Shown piece after piece: positions 16,780 to 25,226 of a stretch of 64,000 nt of DNA (the first letter of the stretch is position 1; every line of letters starts with the position of its first letter). The stretch is from CAXXOK01 sp963666755 (GTDB lineage: Bacteria > Bacillota > Clostridia > Christensenellales > Aristaeellaceae), in assembly GCA_963666755.2 (NCBI GenBank), contig CAXXGW010000003.1, positions 124,001 through 188,000 on the forward strand, in the 5' to 3' direction. The notes beneath the pieces were generated by a model. That model worked only from the letters and a program-made list of their open reading frames with translations, was not told where the DNA came from and did no database searches. A program made the translations under genes and the position numbers.

Positions 16780-17937
16780 TTAGCCCTGCGGGGTTACGAA
16801 GTTCACCTCGACGCCCTGCTGCTGCAAGCGCCCCACCGGGCTTTGCAGGGTGGGGTCCTTGGGCTGGAAGGTAACCAGATACACGCGTACGTTCGGCCCC
16901 ATGCGCTTCATGCGGCCGATCAAATCCACCAGCACGCCGGTCAGGCGGGTGGTCACCATCACCACGGCGCCGGTCTTGCGCAGGTCGTTCATCTGCATCA
17001 GGATCACACGCTCAAACTGCTCGGTTTCGTTAAAGGTGCAGCGCGCCAGCTCCTCCAGCAGGATGGGCAGGCCCATGGAGCCGTGGTACTCCATCGGGCG
17101 GTCGCCCACCAGCGGCAGGCGTACCGGGTTTTCGTGGCTGATCTGGCAACTGACCACCGAGGCGGCGGTTTCCAGCACGGCGTCCTGCAGGTAGCTGATT
17201 TTGCCGGGGTCCATCCCCTCGGGCGCATACGGGGGCGAGGTGTCCAAAAGCACCAGCGCATCAGGCAGGGCGGGCTCCTCAAACTGGCGGATCATGATCT
17301 CCCGCTTGCGGGCGCTCATTTTCCAATGGATGCGCTTCAGCGGGTCGCCCGGCTGGTAGCTGCGGAAATCGCTGGGGCTGGAGGGGTCCTCCATGGCGCG
17401 CTTCATGGTTTCCACCCCCATATCGCCGGGGGCGAAGGTCAGCGGTTCCACATCGAAAGGCACGGGCAGCACCAGCAGCTCGTGCCCCGTGCCGTCCGGC
17501 GTATGTTCCATTTTGAATAACCCGAATACATCGCTTACGGTAAAGCTTTCCACGCCGGGGAACATCGCGCCCACATGCTCGGCCGTAAAGCGATAGCCTA
17601 CCTTTTGCATGCGGCGGCCCAGCTCCGTCAGGTAGATGGTGCCGGCGGGGGTGTTGCTGGTGGCGCGCATCTTCAGCCGGATGGGCGCGATGGGCAATAT
17701 CCCCTTGTGGCTGACAAACACATCCATCGTGACGGTATCCCCGCGGTTGATGCGGGTGTTGTCCAGGCTGTGGTTCACCTGCACGCTTTTTTCGGCCATG
17801 CGCACGCTGGCGTAGGCCAGCGCCCACGCGATGGCAATCATCAGCGACAGCACCAGGTACATCCGGTTGCCCATGGACAGTGCGCACAGCAATAAAAAGC
17901 CGAAGCATATGCCCAGGGTGATGAGCGTCGATTTCAT
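16780..17937 (-). CDS. DUF58-domain protein
   Basis: 385 residues from ATG at 17937 with AAAGGACG upstream. Two N-terminal helices (about 5-22 and 28-47) anchor the protein. A beta-rich region follows, and the DUF58 signature is seen at about 190-215 (DFRSYQPGDPLKRIHWKMSAR). A von Willebrand-like strand then follows (LPDALVLLDTSPP), although a full MIDAS motif is not clear. DUF58 proteins accompany MoxR ATPases and transglutaminase-like proteins. The stop codon lies 10 bases before the transglutaminase start, and the MoxR gene ends 46 bases upstream. Confidence 0.92.
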   Translation of the reverse strand: MKSTLITLGICFGFLLLCALSMGNRMYLVLSLMIAIAWALAYASVRMAEKSVQVNHSLDNTRINRGDTVTMDVFVSHKGILPIAPIRLKMRATSNTPAGTIYLTELGRRMQKVGYRFTAEHVGAMFPGVESFTVSDVFGLFKMEHTPDGTGHELLVLPVPFDVEPLTFAPGDMGVETMKRAMEDPSSPSDFRSYQPGDPLKRIHWKMSARKREIMIRQFEEPALPDALVLLDTSPPYAPEGMDPGKISYLQDAVLETAASVVSCQISHENPVRLPLVGDRPMEYHGSMGLPILLEELARCTFNETEQFERVILMQMNDLRKTGAVVMVTTRLTGVLVDLIGRMKRMGPNVRVYLVTFQPKDPTLQSPVGRLQQQGVEVNFVTPQG

Positions 17938-17983
17938 GGCATCGTCCTTTGCGGCGGTTCAGGAGGCGGCTGCGTGCCCCCGG

Positions 17984-18931
17984 TCAGGAAAGGCGGATGG
18001 GCACGGGCACGTTCTCCATGATCGCCACCAAAATGCGCTCGGCGGAGATGCCCTTCATTTTCGCCTCGGGGTTGGGCAGGATGCGGTGCGCCAGCACCGG
18101 CAGCGCCATGCGCTGCACATCCTCCGGTAAAATGTAGTCGCGGTCGTTCAGCAGCGCGCACGCCTGCGCCCCGCGGATAAGCGCGATGGCGCCGCGCGTG
18201 GACACACCCAGCTGCAGCGACGGATGCGTGCGCGACATGGCCGCGATGTTGGCAATATAGTGGCGCACTTCCTTGCTGCAATACACCGCGCCGATCATGT
18301 TCTGCATCTCCACCACATCGGCGGCGGAGCACACGGGCTGCAGGGTCGTCTGGGGCTTGACCGTGCCGCTGAAGCGCTCCAGCACGGCCATCTCCTCCTC
18401 CAGCGTCGGGTAGCCCATCGAAATGCGCAGGAAAAACCGGTCCATCTGCGCCTCGGGCAGCGGGTAGGTTCCCACAAACTCGCCGGGGTTCTGCGTTGCC
18501 AGCACCATGAAGGGCTTTGGCAGCGGATGGGTAACGCCGTCCACCGTCACCTGATACTCCTCCATGATTTCCAAAAGCGAGCTCTGGGTTTTAGGCGAGG
18601 TACGGTTAATTTCGTCGGCCAGCACAATCTGGCACATCACCGCCCCGGCGTGAAACTCCAGCTCCCCGGTTTTGAAGTTGACCATGGTAAAGCCTGTAAC
18701 GTCGCTGGGCACCACGTCCGGCGTAAACTGGATGCGGTTAAAGCTGCAATCCAGCGATTTGGCCAGAGAGCTGACCATGGTGGTCTTGCCGGTGCCCGGC
18801 ACGTCCTCGATCAGCACGTGGCCCTTGCACAGCATGGCGATCAGCGCAAGCTCGATCACCTCGTCCTTGCCGACGATCACCTTGGCGATATTCTGCTTCA
18901 GCGCGCCTATCACGCGGCGGGGATTGAGCAT
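17984..18931 (-). CDS. MoxR-family AAA+ ATPase
   Basis: 315 residues. Walker A is VPGTGKTT (about residues 43-50) and Walker B is IVLADEINRT (about 103-112). MEEYQVTVDG and FMVLATQNPGEFVGTYPLPEAQMDRF carry the MoxR sensor-1 and arginine-finger region. The C-terminal lid includes GVSTRGAIALI. MoxR ATPases are chaperone-like and act on partner proteins, typically the DUF58/VWA proteins encoded next to them, as here. It is the first gene of the operon and is driven by the promoter at 18977-19005. Confidence 0.95.
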   Translation of the reverse strand: MLNPRRVIGALKQNIAKVIVGKDEVIELALIAMLCKGHVLIEDVPGTGKTTMVSSLAKSLDCSFNRIQFTPDVVPSDVTGFTMVNFKTGELEFHAGAVMCQIVLADEINRTSPKTQSSLLEIMEEYQVTVDGVTHPLPKPFMVLATQNPGEFVGTYPLPEAQMDRFFLRISMGYPTLEEEMAVLERFSGTVKPQTTLQPVCSAADVVEMQNMIGAVYCSKEVRHYIANIAAMSRTHPSLQLGVSTRGAIALIRGAQACALLNDRDYILPEDVQRMALPVLAHRILPNPEAKMKGISAERILVAIMENVPVPIRLS

Positions 18932-18976
18932 ATGGACGGCTCCTTTACCAGCGTATTGGGGAGGACAACCGCTTTC

Positions 18977-19005
18977 AGTATAACGGATCAGGCATCATTT
19001 TACAA
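18977..19005 (-). promoter_or_regulatory. Promoter of the MoxR operon
   Basis: Read leftward: TTGTAA at 19005-19000, a 17-bp spacer and TATACT at 18982-18977, about 45 bases before the MoxR start codon. Confidence 0.7.
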
Positions 19006-19190
19006 GTCTGTGACGAATGTTTTACGGCTCCTGTGCGTGCCCTGCGCAAGCGCGGCGTTACACCCGCCGCCAAACGGGGTATACAGCCCCCGAAGCCTAC
19101 AGGAAAACACCGCCCGCGCGCCGAATGCTTTCCCTATGCTTCGGTACAAACGCTCGCAACCGCGCCCCGCGCGAAAGGAGAATCCCCCGC

Positions 19191-20444
19191 ATGCACACGC
19201 AAACCGACACGCCCCGCTGGCAGGGCCGCGCCGCGCTGTTCCTTGTCAGCCAGAATTTATCGCTGTTTGGTTCCTCCGTGGCGGCCTACGCCATCATCTG
19301 GCACATTACCATGACCACCTCCTCCGGGCTGTGGATGATGCTTTCCACCCTGTGCGCCATGGTGCCGCAAGTGCTGGTATCGCTGTTTGGCGGCGTGCTG
19401 GCCGACCGCTACAACCGCAAGGTGCTGGTGATGCTGTCCGACGGGTTTATCGCGCTGGTCACGCTGGGGCTGGCGCTGGCGCTTCGCAGCGGCTATGCAG
19501 GGCTGGAGCTTTTGCTGGTGGTATCGGCGGTGCGCTCGCTGGGCGCGGGGGTGCAGACCCCGGCGGTCAACGCCCTGTACCCGCAGCTGGTGCCTAGCGA
19601 AAAACTGACCAAGGTGCAGGGCCTGAACCAGACGGTCGGCTCGGTGCTCATGCTGCTGGCGCCGCCGGTCAGCGGGGTGCTGCTGGCCACGGCGGGCCTC
19701 GCCTCCGCCTTTCTGGTGGACGTGGGCACCGCAGCCCTCGCCATCGCCGTAATGAGCCGCATCCGTGTGGAAAAACCCGTGCGCACCGTCGCGCCCGGCA
19801 CCGTGTGGCAGGATATGCGCGCGGGGCTGCGCTACACCCTGTGCCACCCCGCGCTCAGCCGCATCATCATCTGCTTTGCCTGTTCGTTTTTCCTCATTAC
19901 CCCGGCGGCGGTGCTTTCGCCCCTGCTGGTGCAGCGCACGTTCGGCAACGACGTGTGGCGGCTGACGGCCAATGAGGTCGCCTGGACGCTGGGCACGCTG
20001 GTGGGCGGCATCTTTGTGTCGCTCAAGGGCGAGTTCCGCGACAAGGTGCGCACCGTGGCGGTGGGCCTGCTGGCCTTTGGCGTGCTGTTCGCGCTGCTGG
20101 GGCTGGCATGGGATTTTGTCAGCTACCTGCTGTTTATGGGCATTGCAGGGTTCTTCCTGCCGGCGGTTTCCACGGCGCAGACGGTGCACATCCAGCAATC
20201 CACCGAGCCGGAAATGCTGGGCCGGGTGTTCTCGATTGTGCAGATCATCACCGCCAGCGCGATGCCGGTGGCGATTCTGGTGTTCGGGCCGCTGGCCGAT
20301 GTGGTGAGCGTGCAGTGGCTGCTGATAGTCAGCGGCGTGCTGCTGGCGCTGGTGGGCCTGTGGTACGGCTGGCTGGGTAACCGCAACGGCAGCCACGGTT
20401 TGCTGCAAGGGGCCGCCTGCCCCACGGATGCCAAAGCAGAATAA
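19191..20444 (+). CDS. MFS-type efflux transporter (MFS_3-like)
   Basis: 417 residues from ATG at 19191 (MHTQTDTPRWQGR), with GAAAGGAG upstream; earlier in-frame codons lack a ribosome site. Twelve hydrophobic segments are visible. The MFS loop-2/3 motif appears as GVLADRYNRKVLVML, and LNQTVGSVLMLLAPPVSGVLL matches the MefA/enterobactin-exporter branch. Members export macrolides, siderophores or other small molecules by proton antiport; the substrate is not predictable. It precedes the YgiD-like gene by 98 bases and could share its transcript, although a separate weak promoter is seen there. Confidence 0.88.
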   Translation: MHTQTDTPRWQGRAALFLVSQNLSLFGSSVAAYAIIWHITMTTSSGLWMMLSTLCAMVPQVLVSLFGGVLADRYNRKVLVMLSDGFIALVTLGLALALRSGYAGLELLLVVSAVRSLGAGVQTPAVNALYPQLVPSEKLTKVQGLNQTVGSVLMLLAPPVSGVLLATAGLASAFLVDVGTAALAIAVMSRIRVEKPVRTVAPGTVWQDMRAGLRYTLCHPALSRIIICFACSFFLITPAAVLSPLLVQRTFGNDVWRLTANEVAWTLGTLVGGIFVSLKGEFRDKVRTVAVGLLAFGVLFALLGLAWDFVSYLLFMGIAGFFLPAVSTAQTVHIQQSTEPEMLGRVFSIVQIITASAMPVAILVFGPLADVVSVQWLLIVSGVLLALVGLWYGWLGNRNGSHGLLQGAACPTDAKAE

Positions 20445-20472
20445 GGCTCGACGTTTTCCCACTGAAAGTGTA

Positions 20473-20481
20473 TGCTATAAG
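20473..20481 (+). promoter_or_regulatory. Possible extended -10 promoter of the dioxygenase operon
   Basis: TGCTATAAG at 20473-20481 is an extended -10 element (TG-n-TATAAG) with no good -35. It lies 62 bases before the dioxygenase start. Confidence 0.3.
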
Positions 20482-20542
20482 AAGCGGCAGTGCGCCGCAT
20501 CCCCGGCGGTTGTACCGCCGTCCCCCCGGAAAGGAAATAACC

Positions 20543-21316
20543 ATGCAACGCAGCCCCGTGTTTTTTATCGGCCATGGCAGTCCCATGAACGCCATGGAAG
20601 ACAACGCCTTTACCCGCGAGTGGCGGCGCATTGGCGCGTCGCTGCCCCGCCCCAAAGCCATCCTCTCGGTTTCGGCCCACTGGTTTACCGAGGGCACGCG
20701 CGTATCCACCGCGCCGGAAAACCGCATGATTTACGATATGTACGGCTTCCCCGAGGCGCTGTACCGCATTGCCTACCCCGCGCCGGGCGCCCCCGCCACA
20801 GCCGCCCGGGCGTTGCAGCTGTTGGACGGCCGTGCCAGAGCCGATTCCTCCTGGGGACTGGACCACGGCAGCTGGTCGGTGCTCAGGCACCTGTACCCCA
20901 CAGCGGATGTGCCCGTGTTTCAGGTGAGCGTCAACTATGCCCTGACCCCGGAGGAGCACTTCGCGGTGGGCCGCGCCCTGCAACCCCTGCGGGAGGAGGG
21001 CGTGCTGATCCTGGCCAGCGGCAACGTGGTGCACAACCTCGGCCGGGTCGGCTGGGATCAGGCAGGCGGTTACCCGTGGGCGGACACGTTTGACGCAACC
21101 ATCCGCGATGCGGTGCGCACAGGCGACTTTGCCCGCGCCGTGCATTACGCCGATCTGGGCGAGCCCGCGCGGCTTTCGGTGCCCACCCCCGACCACTACG
21201 TGCCGCTGCTGGTGGCGCTGGGCGCGGCCGACCCCGCCGACGCGCTGCAGGTGAGCAACGACGCGCGCACCATGGGTTCCCTTTCCATGACCAGCTACCT
21301 GTTTACCGAAACCTGA
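20543..21316 (+). CDS. LigB-fold extradiol dioxygenase (YgiD/4,5-DOPA dioxygenase-like)
   Basis: 257 residues, ATG preceded by GGAAAGGA. The YgiD family opens catechol rings (for example L-DOPA at the 4,5 position) using a metal held by three histidines. The ligands are seen in FIGHGSP (H11), SVSAHWF (H46) and ASGNVVHNL (about residue 162), with the conserved SWGLDHGSWSVLRHL between. Length fits the family. The gene begins a four-gene redox set (pirin, FMN reductase and aldo-keto reductase follow), suggesting aromatic or quinone handling. An O2-using activity is odd for an apparent anaerobe, so the true reaction may differ. Confidence 0.9.
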   Translation: MQRSPVFFIGHGSPMNAMEDNAFTREWRRIGASLPRPKAILSVSAHWFTEGTRVSTAPENRMIYDMYGFPEALYRIAYPAPGAPATAARALQLLDGRARADSSWGLDHGSWSVLRHLYPTADVPVFQVSVNYALTPEEHFAVGRALQPLREEGVLILASGNVVHNLGRVGWDQAGGYPWADTFDATIRDAVRTGDFARAVHYADLGEPARLSVPTPDHYVPLLVALGAADPADALQVSNDARTMGSLSMTSYLFTET

Positions 21317-21347
21317 CCCCGTTTGAGCCAGAAAGAAGGCGTTTTTC

Positions 21348-22196
21348 ATGACTTTGCGAACCGTTACCGCCACCCACCGCGGCTCCCGCACCGTAGACGG
21401 CGCGGGCGTGCATCTGGTGCGCGTGCTCTCCGCCGGCGAAGCCCGCGCGTATGACCCGTTCCTGATGCTGGATTCGTTCGATTCCACCAACCCCGACGAT
21501 TATCTGGCCGGGTTCCCGATGCACCCGCACCGGGGCATCGAAACCATTACCTATCTGATTTCCGGGTGCATCGCCCATGAGGACAGTCTGGGCAACCGCG
21601 GCGAAATCCGCCCCGGCGAAAGCCAGTGGATGTGCGCGGGCAGCGGCATCCTGCATCAGGAGATGCCGCAGGCCAGCGACCGGATGCTGGGGTTCCAACT
21701 GTGGCTGAACCTGCCCGCCGCCGAAAAAATGTGCGACCCCACCTACCAGAGCCTCGGGCAAGCGCAAATCCCTGTTATACAGGAAGATGGCGCGCGCGTG
21801 CACGTAATCGGCGGCCGGTATGGCGACGCTTCGGGCGCCAAGCCCGGGCACGTGCAGGCAACCCTGCTGGATGTGGAGCTGGAACCCGGCGCAACGTTCA
21901 CCCTGCCCGTTGCTGCGGGTGACACGGCCTTCGCCTTTACCCTGCTGGGCGCGGCACAGGTCGGCGGCACCGCCGTATCGGAAAAAACGGCCGCCCTGCT
22001 CGGCCCGGGCGACGCCGTTACGCTCGCCGCGCCGCCGGACGCCCCCGCAAGGGTGATCTTCTACGCGGGCAAACCGCTGGACGAGCCCATCGCCTGGGGT
22101 GGCCCCATCGTGATGAACACGCAGGCAGAACTGTGGCAGGCGTTTGACGAGCTGCGCGCGGGCACCTTCATCCGCCACAACGCAGGCCGGCCCTGA
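21348..22196 (+). CDS. Pirin-family protein (possible quercetinase)
   Basis: 282 residues, starting 31 bases after the dioxygenase gene with AGAAAGAAGG upstream. The N-terminal cupin has the pirin metal site: H59 and H61 in FPMHPHRGIETITY, and H103 with E105 in ILHQEMPQ. A second cupin-like C-terminal domain follows (LDVELEPGATFTLP). Bacterial pirins show quercetin dioxygenase activity or bind partner proteins; which applies here is unknown. The context of redox and aromatic-ring genes favours an enzymatic role (inference). Confidence 0.93.
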   Translation: MTLRTVTATHRGSRTVDGAGVHLVRVLSAGEARAYDPFLMLDSFDSTNPDDYLAGFPMHPHRGIETITYLISGCIAHEDSLGNRGEIRPGESQWMCAGSGILHQEMPQASDRMLGFQLWLNLPAAEKMCDPTYQSLGQAQIPVIQEDGARVHVIGGRYGDASGAKPGHVQATLLDVELEPGATFTLPVAAGDTAFAFTLLGAAQVGGTAVSEKTAALLGPGDAVTLAAPPDAPARVIFYAGKPLDEPIAWGGPIVMNTQAELWQAFDELRAGTFIRHNAGRP

Positions 22197-22254
22197 ATTT
22201 CACCCCGCAACGGCCCGCGCCGGGCCGAATCTACCGATAAAGGAAGGCATTCCG

Positions 22255-22821
22255 ATGCTGGAACAACAACCCCTCAACATCCTGGCGATCGTCGGATCGC
22301 TGCGCAAGGATTCCTTCAACCGCCAGCTGGCCGAAGCCGCCCGCGACGCGCTGGGCGACCGGGCCAAGCTGCAAATCCTCAGCTTCGACGAGGTGCCGCT
22401 GTTTAATCAGGACATCGAGTACCCCGCGCCCGAGGCCGTCAGCCGTGCGCGCGCCGCTGTGCGGGAAGCCGACGGGCTGTGGTTTTTTACCCCGGAATAT
22501 AACCATAGCTTTCCCGGCGTGCTCAAGAATCTGATTGACTGGCTCAGCCGCCCCGTGAGCGAAACCGAGCGGCAGGTGCTCTACGGCAAAGCCGCGGCCC
22601 TGGCCGGCATCTCGGGGGGCATGAGCGGCACGCTGGTGGCGCAGGATCAACTGGCCATGCTGCTCAGCTACCTGAACCTGCGGCTGATGAACGTGCCGCG
22701 CGTGGCCGTGCCCAATGCCCGGACGCTGGCCGACGCGCAGGGCCGCCTGACGCTGCCGGATAAAAACCGCGCGTTTTTACAGAAGGAAGCCGACGCGTTG
22801 ATCGCCTTCCTGCGCCCCTGA
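22255..22821 (+). CDS. NAD(P)H-dependent FMN reductase
   Basis: 188 residues, ATG preceded by AAAGGAAGG. It has a flavodoxin-like fold of the NADPH-dependent FMN/quinone reductase family. The phosphate-binding loop is IVGSLRKDSFNRQLA (about residues 12-26), and the FMN-ring loop is FFTPEYNHSFPGVLKNLIDWLSR (about 79-101, shown by its conserved PEYN). GISGGMSG follows near 120. Such enzymes reduce quinones, azo dyes or metals with bound FMN. It is the third gene of the cluster that starts at 20543. Confidence 0.92.
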   Translation: MLEQQPLNILAIVGSLRKDSFNRQLAEAARDALGDRAKLQILSFDEVPLFNQDIEYPAPEAVSRARAAVREADGLWFFTPEYNHSFPGVLKNLIDWLSRPVSETERQVLYGKAAALAGISGGMSGTLVAQDQLAMLLSYLNLRLMNVPRVAVPNARTLADAQGRLTLPDKNRAFLQKEADALIAFLRP

Positions 22822-22850
22822 AAAGCACGGAAAACCCGCAAACGCGCCGC

Positions 22851-22879
22851 TTGCAAACCCTGCCGCCCCGTGTTACCAT
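22851..22879 (+). promoter_or_regulatory. Promoter of the aldo-keto reductase gene
   Basis: TTGCAA at 22851-22856, a 17-bp spacer and TACCAT at 22874-22879, 46 bases before the start codon. Confidence 0.5.
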
Positions 22880-22925
22880 AGGGCCGCAGATCCGTTTGCC
22901 AAATCCATACCGGGAGGGATTGCCC

Positions 22926-23915
22926 ATGTACCAACCCAACCCTGACCGTTACAGCGCGCAGCGCTACGTGCGCCTGGGCCGCAGCGGCGTGCGCATCGCG
23001 CCCATCGCGCTGGGCCTGTGGCAGAACTTCGGCGAGGATTTCCGCTTTGACGTGTGCCGCGATACATTGTGCGCGGCGTTCGACGCGGGGCTGAACCACT
23101 TCGACCTGGCCAATAACTACGGCAACCCTCCCGGCGCGGCGGAGCGCACCTTCGGGCGCGTGCTGCATCAGGAACTGGCCGCCCACCGGGATGAGCTGTT
23201 CATCTCCACCAAGGCGGGCTATACCATGTGGGAAGGCCCCTTTGGCGACCACGGCAGCAAGAAGTACCTGATTTCCAGTTTAGACCAGAGCCTGCAGCGC
23301 ATGGGGCTGGACTATGTGGACCTGTTTTACCACCACCGGCCCGACCCCGATACGCCCATCGCCGAAACCGCCGAGGCGCTGGAGCAGATTGTCAGGCAGG
23401 GCAAGGCGCTCTACATCGGCCTTTCCAACTATAACGCGGCGCAGACCCGCGCGATGCTGGCGGAGTTGAGCCGCCGCGGCCTGCATTGCCTGATCCACCA
23501 GATGCGCTACTCCATGCTGGCGCGCGAGCCGGAGCGGGAATTGTTTGTCACCTTACGGGAGGCAGGCGTGGCGAGCATCGCGTTTTCGCCGCTGGCGCAG
23601 GGGCTGCTCACGGATAAGTACCTGCACGGCATCCCGGAAGATAGCCGCATGACGCAAAACCGTTTCCTGCGTAAAACGGATTTGACCGACGAGCGCCTGC
23701 ACCAGCTGGAAGCGCTCAACAAGCTTGCCAAAGGCCGAGGGCAGACGCTGGCGCAGATGGCGCTGCAGTGGGTATTGCGTGAAGGCGGTGCCGATACGCT
23801 GATTGTGGGCGCACGCAACCCCGCGCAGTTGACGGACAGCCTTCGTTCGTTAAAAGCCCCCGATTGGGCGGCGGGCGAGCTGGACGCCATCGAAGCCATT
23901 CTGGCTAAAGACTAA
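22926..23915 (+). CDS. Aldo-keto reductase (YghZ/Kv-beta-like)
   Basis: 329 residues, ATG preceded by GGGAGGG. An NADPH-dependent TIM-barrel reductase resembling E. coli YghZ (L-glyceraldehyde-3-phosphate reductase) and potassium-channel beta subunits. The catalytic tetrad is visible as DLANNYG (Asp, Tyr), ISTKAGY (Lys) and FYHHRPD (His). WEGPFGDHGSKKYLISSLDQ and the C-terminal LIVGARNPAQLTDSL (cofactor binding) are characteristic. The likely substrate is a small aldehyde or methylglyoxal. It has its own promoter but follows the FMN reductase by 104 bases in the same direction. Confidence 0.94.
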   Translation: MYQPNPDRYSAQRYVRLGRSGVRIAPIALGLWQNFGEDFRFDVCRDTLCAAFDAGLNHFDLANNYGNPPGAAERTFGRVLHQELAAHRDELFISTKAGYTMWEGPFGDHGSKKYLISSLDQSLQRMGLDYVDLFYHHRPDPDTPIAETAEALEQIVRQGKALYIGLSNYNAAQTRAMLAELSRRGLHCLIHQMRYSMLAREPERELFVTLREAGVASIAFSPLAQGLLTDKYLHGIPEDSRMTQNRFLRKTDLTDERLHQLEALNKLAKGRGQTLAQMALQWVLREGGADTLIVGARNPAQLTDSLRSLKAPDWAAGELDAIEAILAKD

Positions 23916-23916
23916 A

Positions 23917-24330
23917 CCGGGTCAAGGGCCGCTGGCCCTTGTCAGGTTTCCAAAGGGTGAAACCCTTTGGCGGGCCTGTGCAAAGCCCAAGCCCCGCCGC
24001 AGCACAACCGCACAAGCGCGCGAACAGCGCCAAAGGCGCTATGAGGCGCGCGGGGCCAGATACCAGCCGCATACAAGTGCCAAAAGGGGTCAAGGGCCAG
24101 CGGCCCTTGTCAGGATTCCAAAGGGTGAAACCCTTTGGTGGGTTTGGGCAAAGCCCAACCCCCACGCGCCGCAGCGCAACCGCATAAGCGCGCGAACAGC
24201 GCCAAAGGCGCTATGAGGCGCGCGGGGCCAGACACCAGTTGCATGCAAGTGCCAAAAGGGGTCAAGGGCCGCTGGCCCATGTCAGGTTTCCAAAGGGTGA
24301 AACCCTTTAGCGTGCCCGCGCAACCCCCGC
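23917..24330 (+). repeat. Hairpin-rich tandem repeat array A (about 170-bp unit, 2.4 copies)
   Basis: Units start at about 23921, 24089 and 24261 (spacing 168 and 172 bp). Each contains three hairpins: AAGGGCC-n-GGCCCTT, CCAAAGGGTgaaACCCTTTGG-type, and AGCGCCAAAGGCGCT flanked by GCGCG/CGCGC. The array lies between converging genes. Open frames through it have no ribosome sites and I treat them as non-coding. Related arrays are at 28570 and 53210. Confidence 0.85.
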
Positions 24331-24359
24331 GCCGCAGCGATGCGCGGCGGCACCCAAAA

Positions 24360-24405
24360 CACAGCAAAGAGGCGAAGACCATACCCCCTCGCCTCTTTAC
24401 TGTGC
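24360..24405. terminator. Bidirectional terminator-like hairpin
   Basis: CACAGCAAAGAGGCGA (24360-24375) pairs with TCGCCTCTTTACTGTG (24388-24403) with one mismatch. It separates the aldo-keto reductase side from the converging phosphoesterase gene. Confidence 0.65.
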
Positions 24406-24471
24406 TGGAAACAGCGCGCCATGCGCCGCCCCCTTTTTACATTTTACAGGCTTGCCTCAATCCCCCTGTCA

Positions 24472-25164
24472 CTACCACACCAGGTTGCCGGTCGTCAGCT
24501 CCCGCACGGACAGGAACATCGCGTACAGCCGGTTGTCCAGCGGCGCGTCCATGTGCAGGTGGCCGAAGTACCAGCGCTTGTAGGTAACGTTGTCCATCAC
24601 CCACTGTAAAAACTCGTTCAGGTCCTTTTCCCCTTCATGAAAGCCAAAAATCTGCTTCATGACGGTTTCAGGCGCGGCATGGGTAACGATGTAATCCACG
24701 TCACGGCCGCAATCTTCCAGCGTGCGGCGCGCGGTGGCATACTCCTGCGCGGAGGGCATCTCGGCCTTCCACCAGTCTACCCCTTCGTAGCGGCGCGACT
24801 GATCGATGGAGTACCCGCCCCCCATGGTAAAGATCGAGTGCCCCTCCAGCTCGTAGCGCTGGCCGCGCAGCAGCTGGTACACATTGCGGCGGATGCGCCG
24901 CGCCTTGCCGCCCTTCCAGTTTACAGACGGGTAGGCGGACAGCAAATCGAAATTCTCGTGATTGCCGTCAATAAACAGAATGTTGTAGGGGCGGAAGCTC
25001 AATTCCCGCAGGGCGAGCTCCTCCTTGGGGCCGCCGGTAAACAGGTAGCCGAAATCCCCGCAGATAATCAGCGAATCCCGCTTGGTCCAACGATCCGCAA
25101 AAGGCATGGTTTCCCGGCTCAGGCGTGCGGCGCTGCCGTGGGTATCGCCGGTGATATAGATCAT
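24472..25164 (-). CDS. Calcineurin-like metallophosphoesterase
   Basis: 230 residues from ATG at 25164. All five signature blocks of the fold are present in order: GDTHG (about residues 6-10), GDFG (about 36), GNHEN (about 66), THAAP (about 160) and GHLHMD (about 205), which bind a di-metal centre. The domain fills the whole protein. Substrates in the family range from dinucleoside polyphosphates to phosphoproteins and cannot be chosen here. It lies 62 bases downstream of the sirtuin gene in the same direction, probably as a two-gene operon. Confidence 0.93.
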   Translation of the reverse strand: MIYITGDTHGSAARLSRETMPFADRWTKRDSLIICGDFGYLFTGGPKEELALRELSFRPYNILFIDGNHENFDLLSAYPSVNWKGGKARRIRRNVYQLLRGQRYELEGHSIFTMGGGYSIDQSRRYEGVDWWKAEMPSAQEYATARRTLEDCGRDVDYIVTHAAPETVMKQIFGFHEGEKDLNEFLQWVMDNVTYKRWYFGHLHMDAPLDNRLYAMFLSVRELTTGNLVW

Positions 25165-25226
25165 GGTGCTCCCCCTGTTCGCTTAATGTAGGCGCCATCC
25201 GGTGTGCGCCGCGAAAAGAAACGCGG

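Noticed and set aside
23939..24187. Short proteins encoded in the repeat arrays (FQRVKPFGGFGQ type)
   Set aside because: Similar frames recur wherever the repeat occurs and on both strands, with no ribosome sites. They follow the hairpins, not a conserved protein.
23917..24330. Tandem repeats considered as a CRISPR array
   Set aside because: Units are contiguous 170-bp blocks of internal hairpins with no unique spacers, and no cas genes are nearby. The same applies to the arrays at 28570 and 53210.
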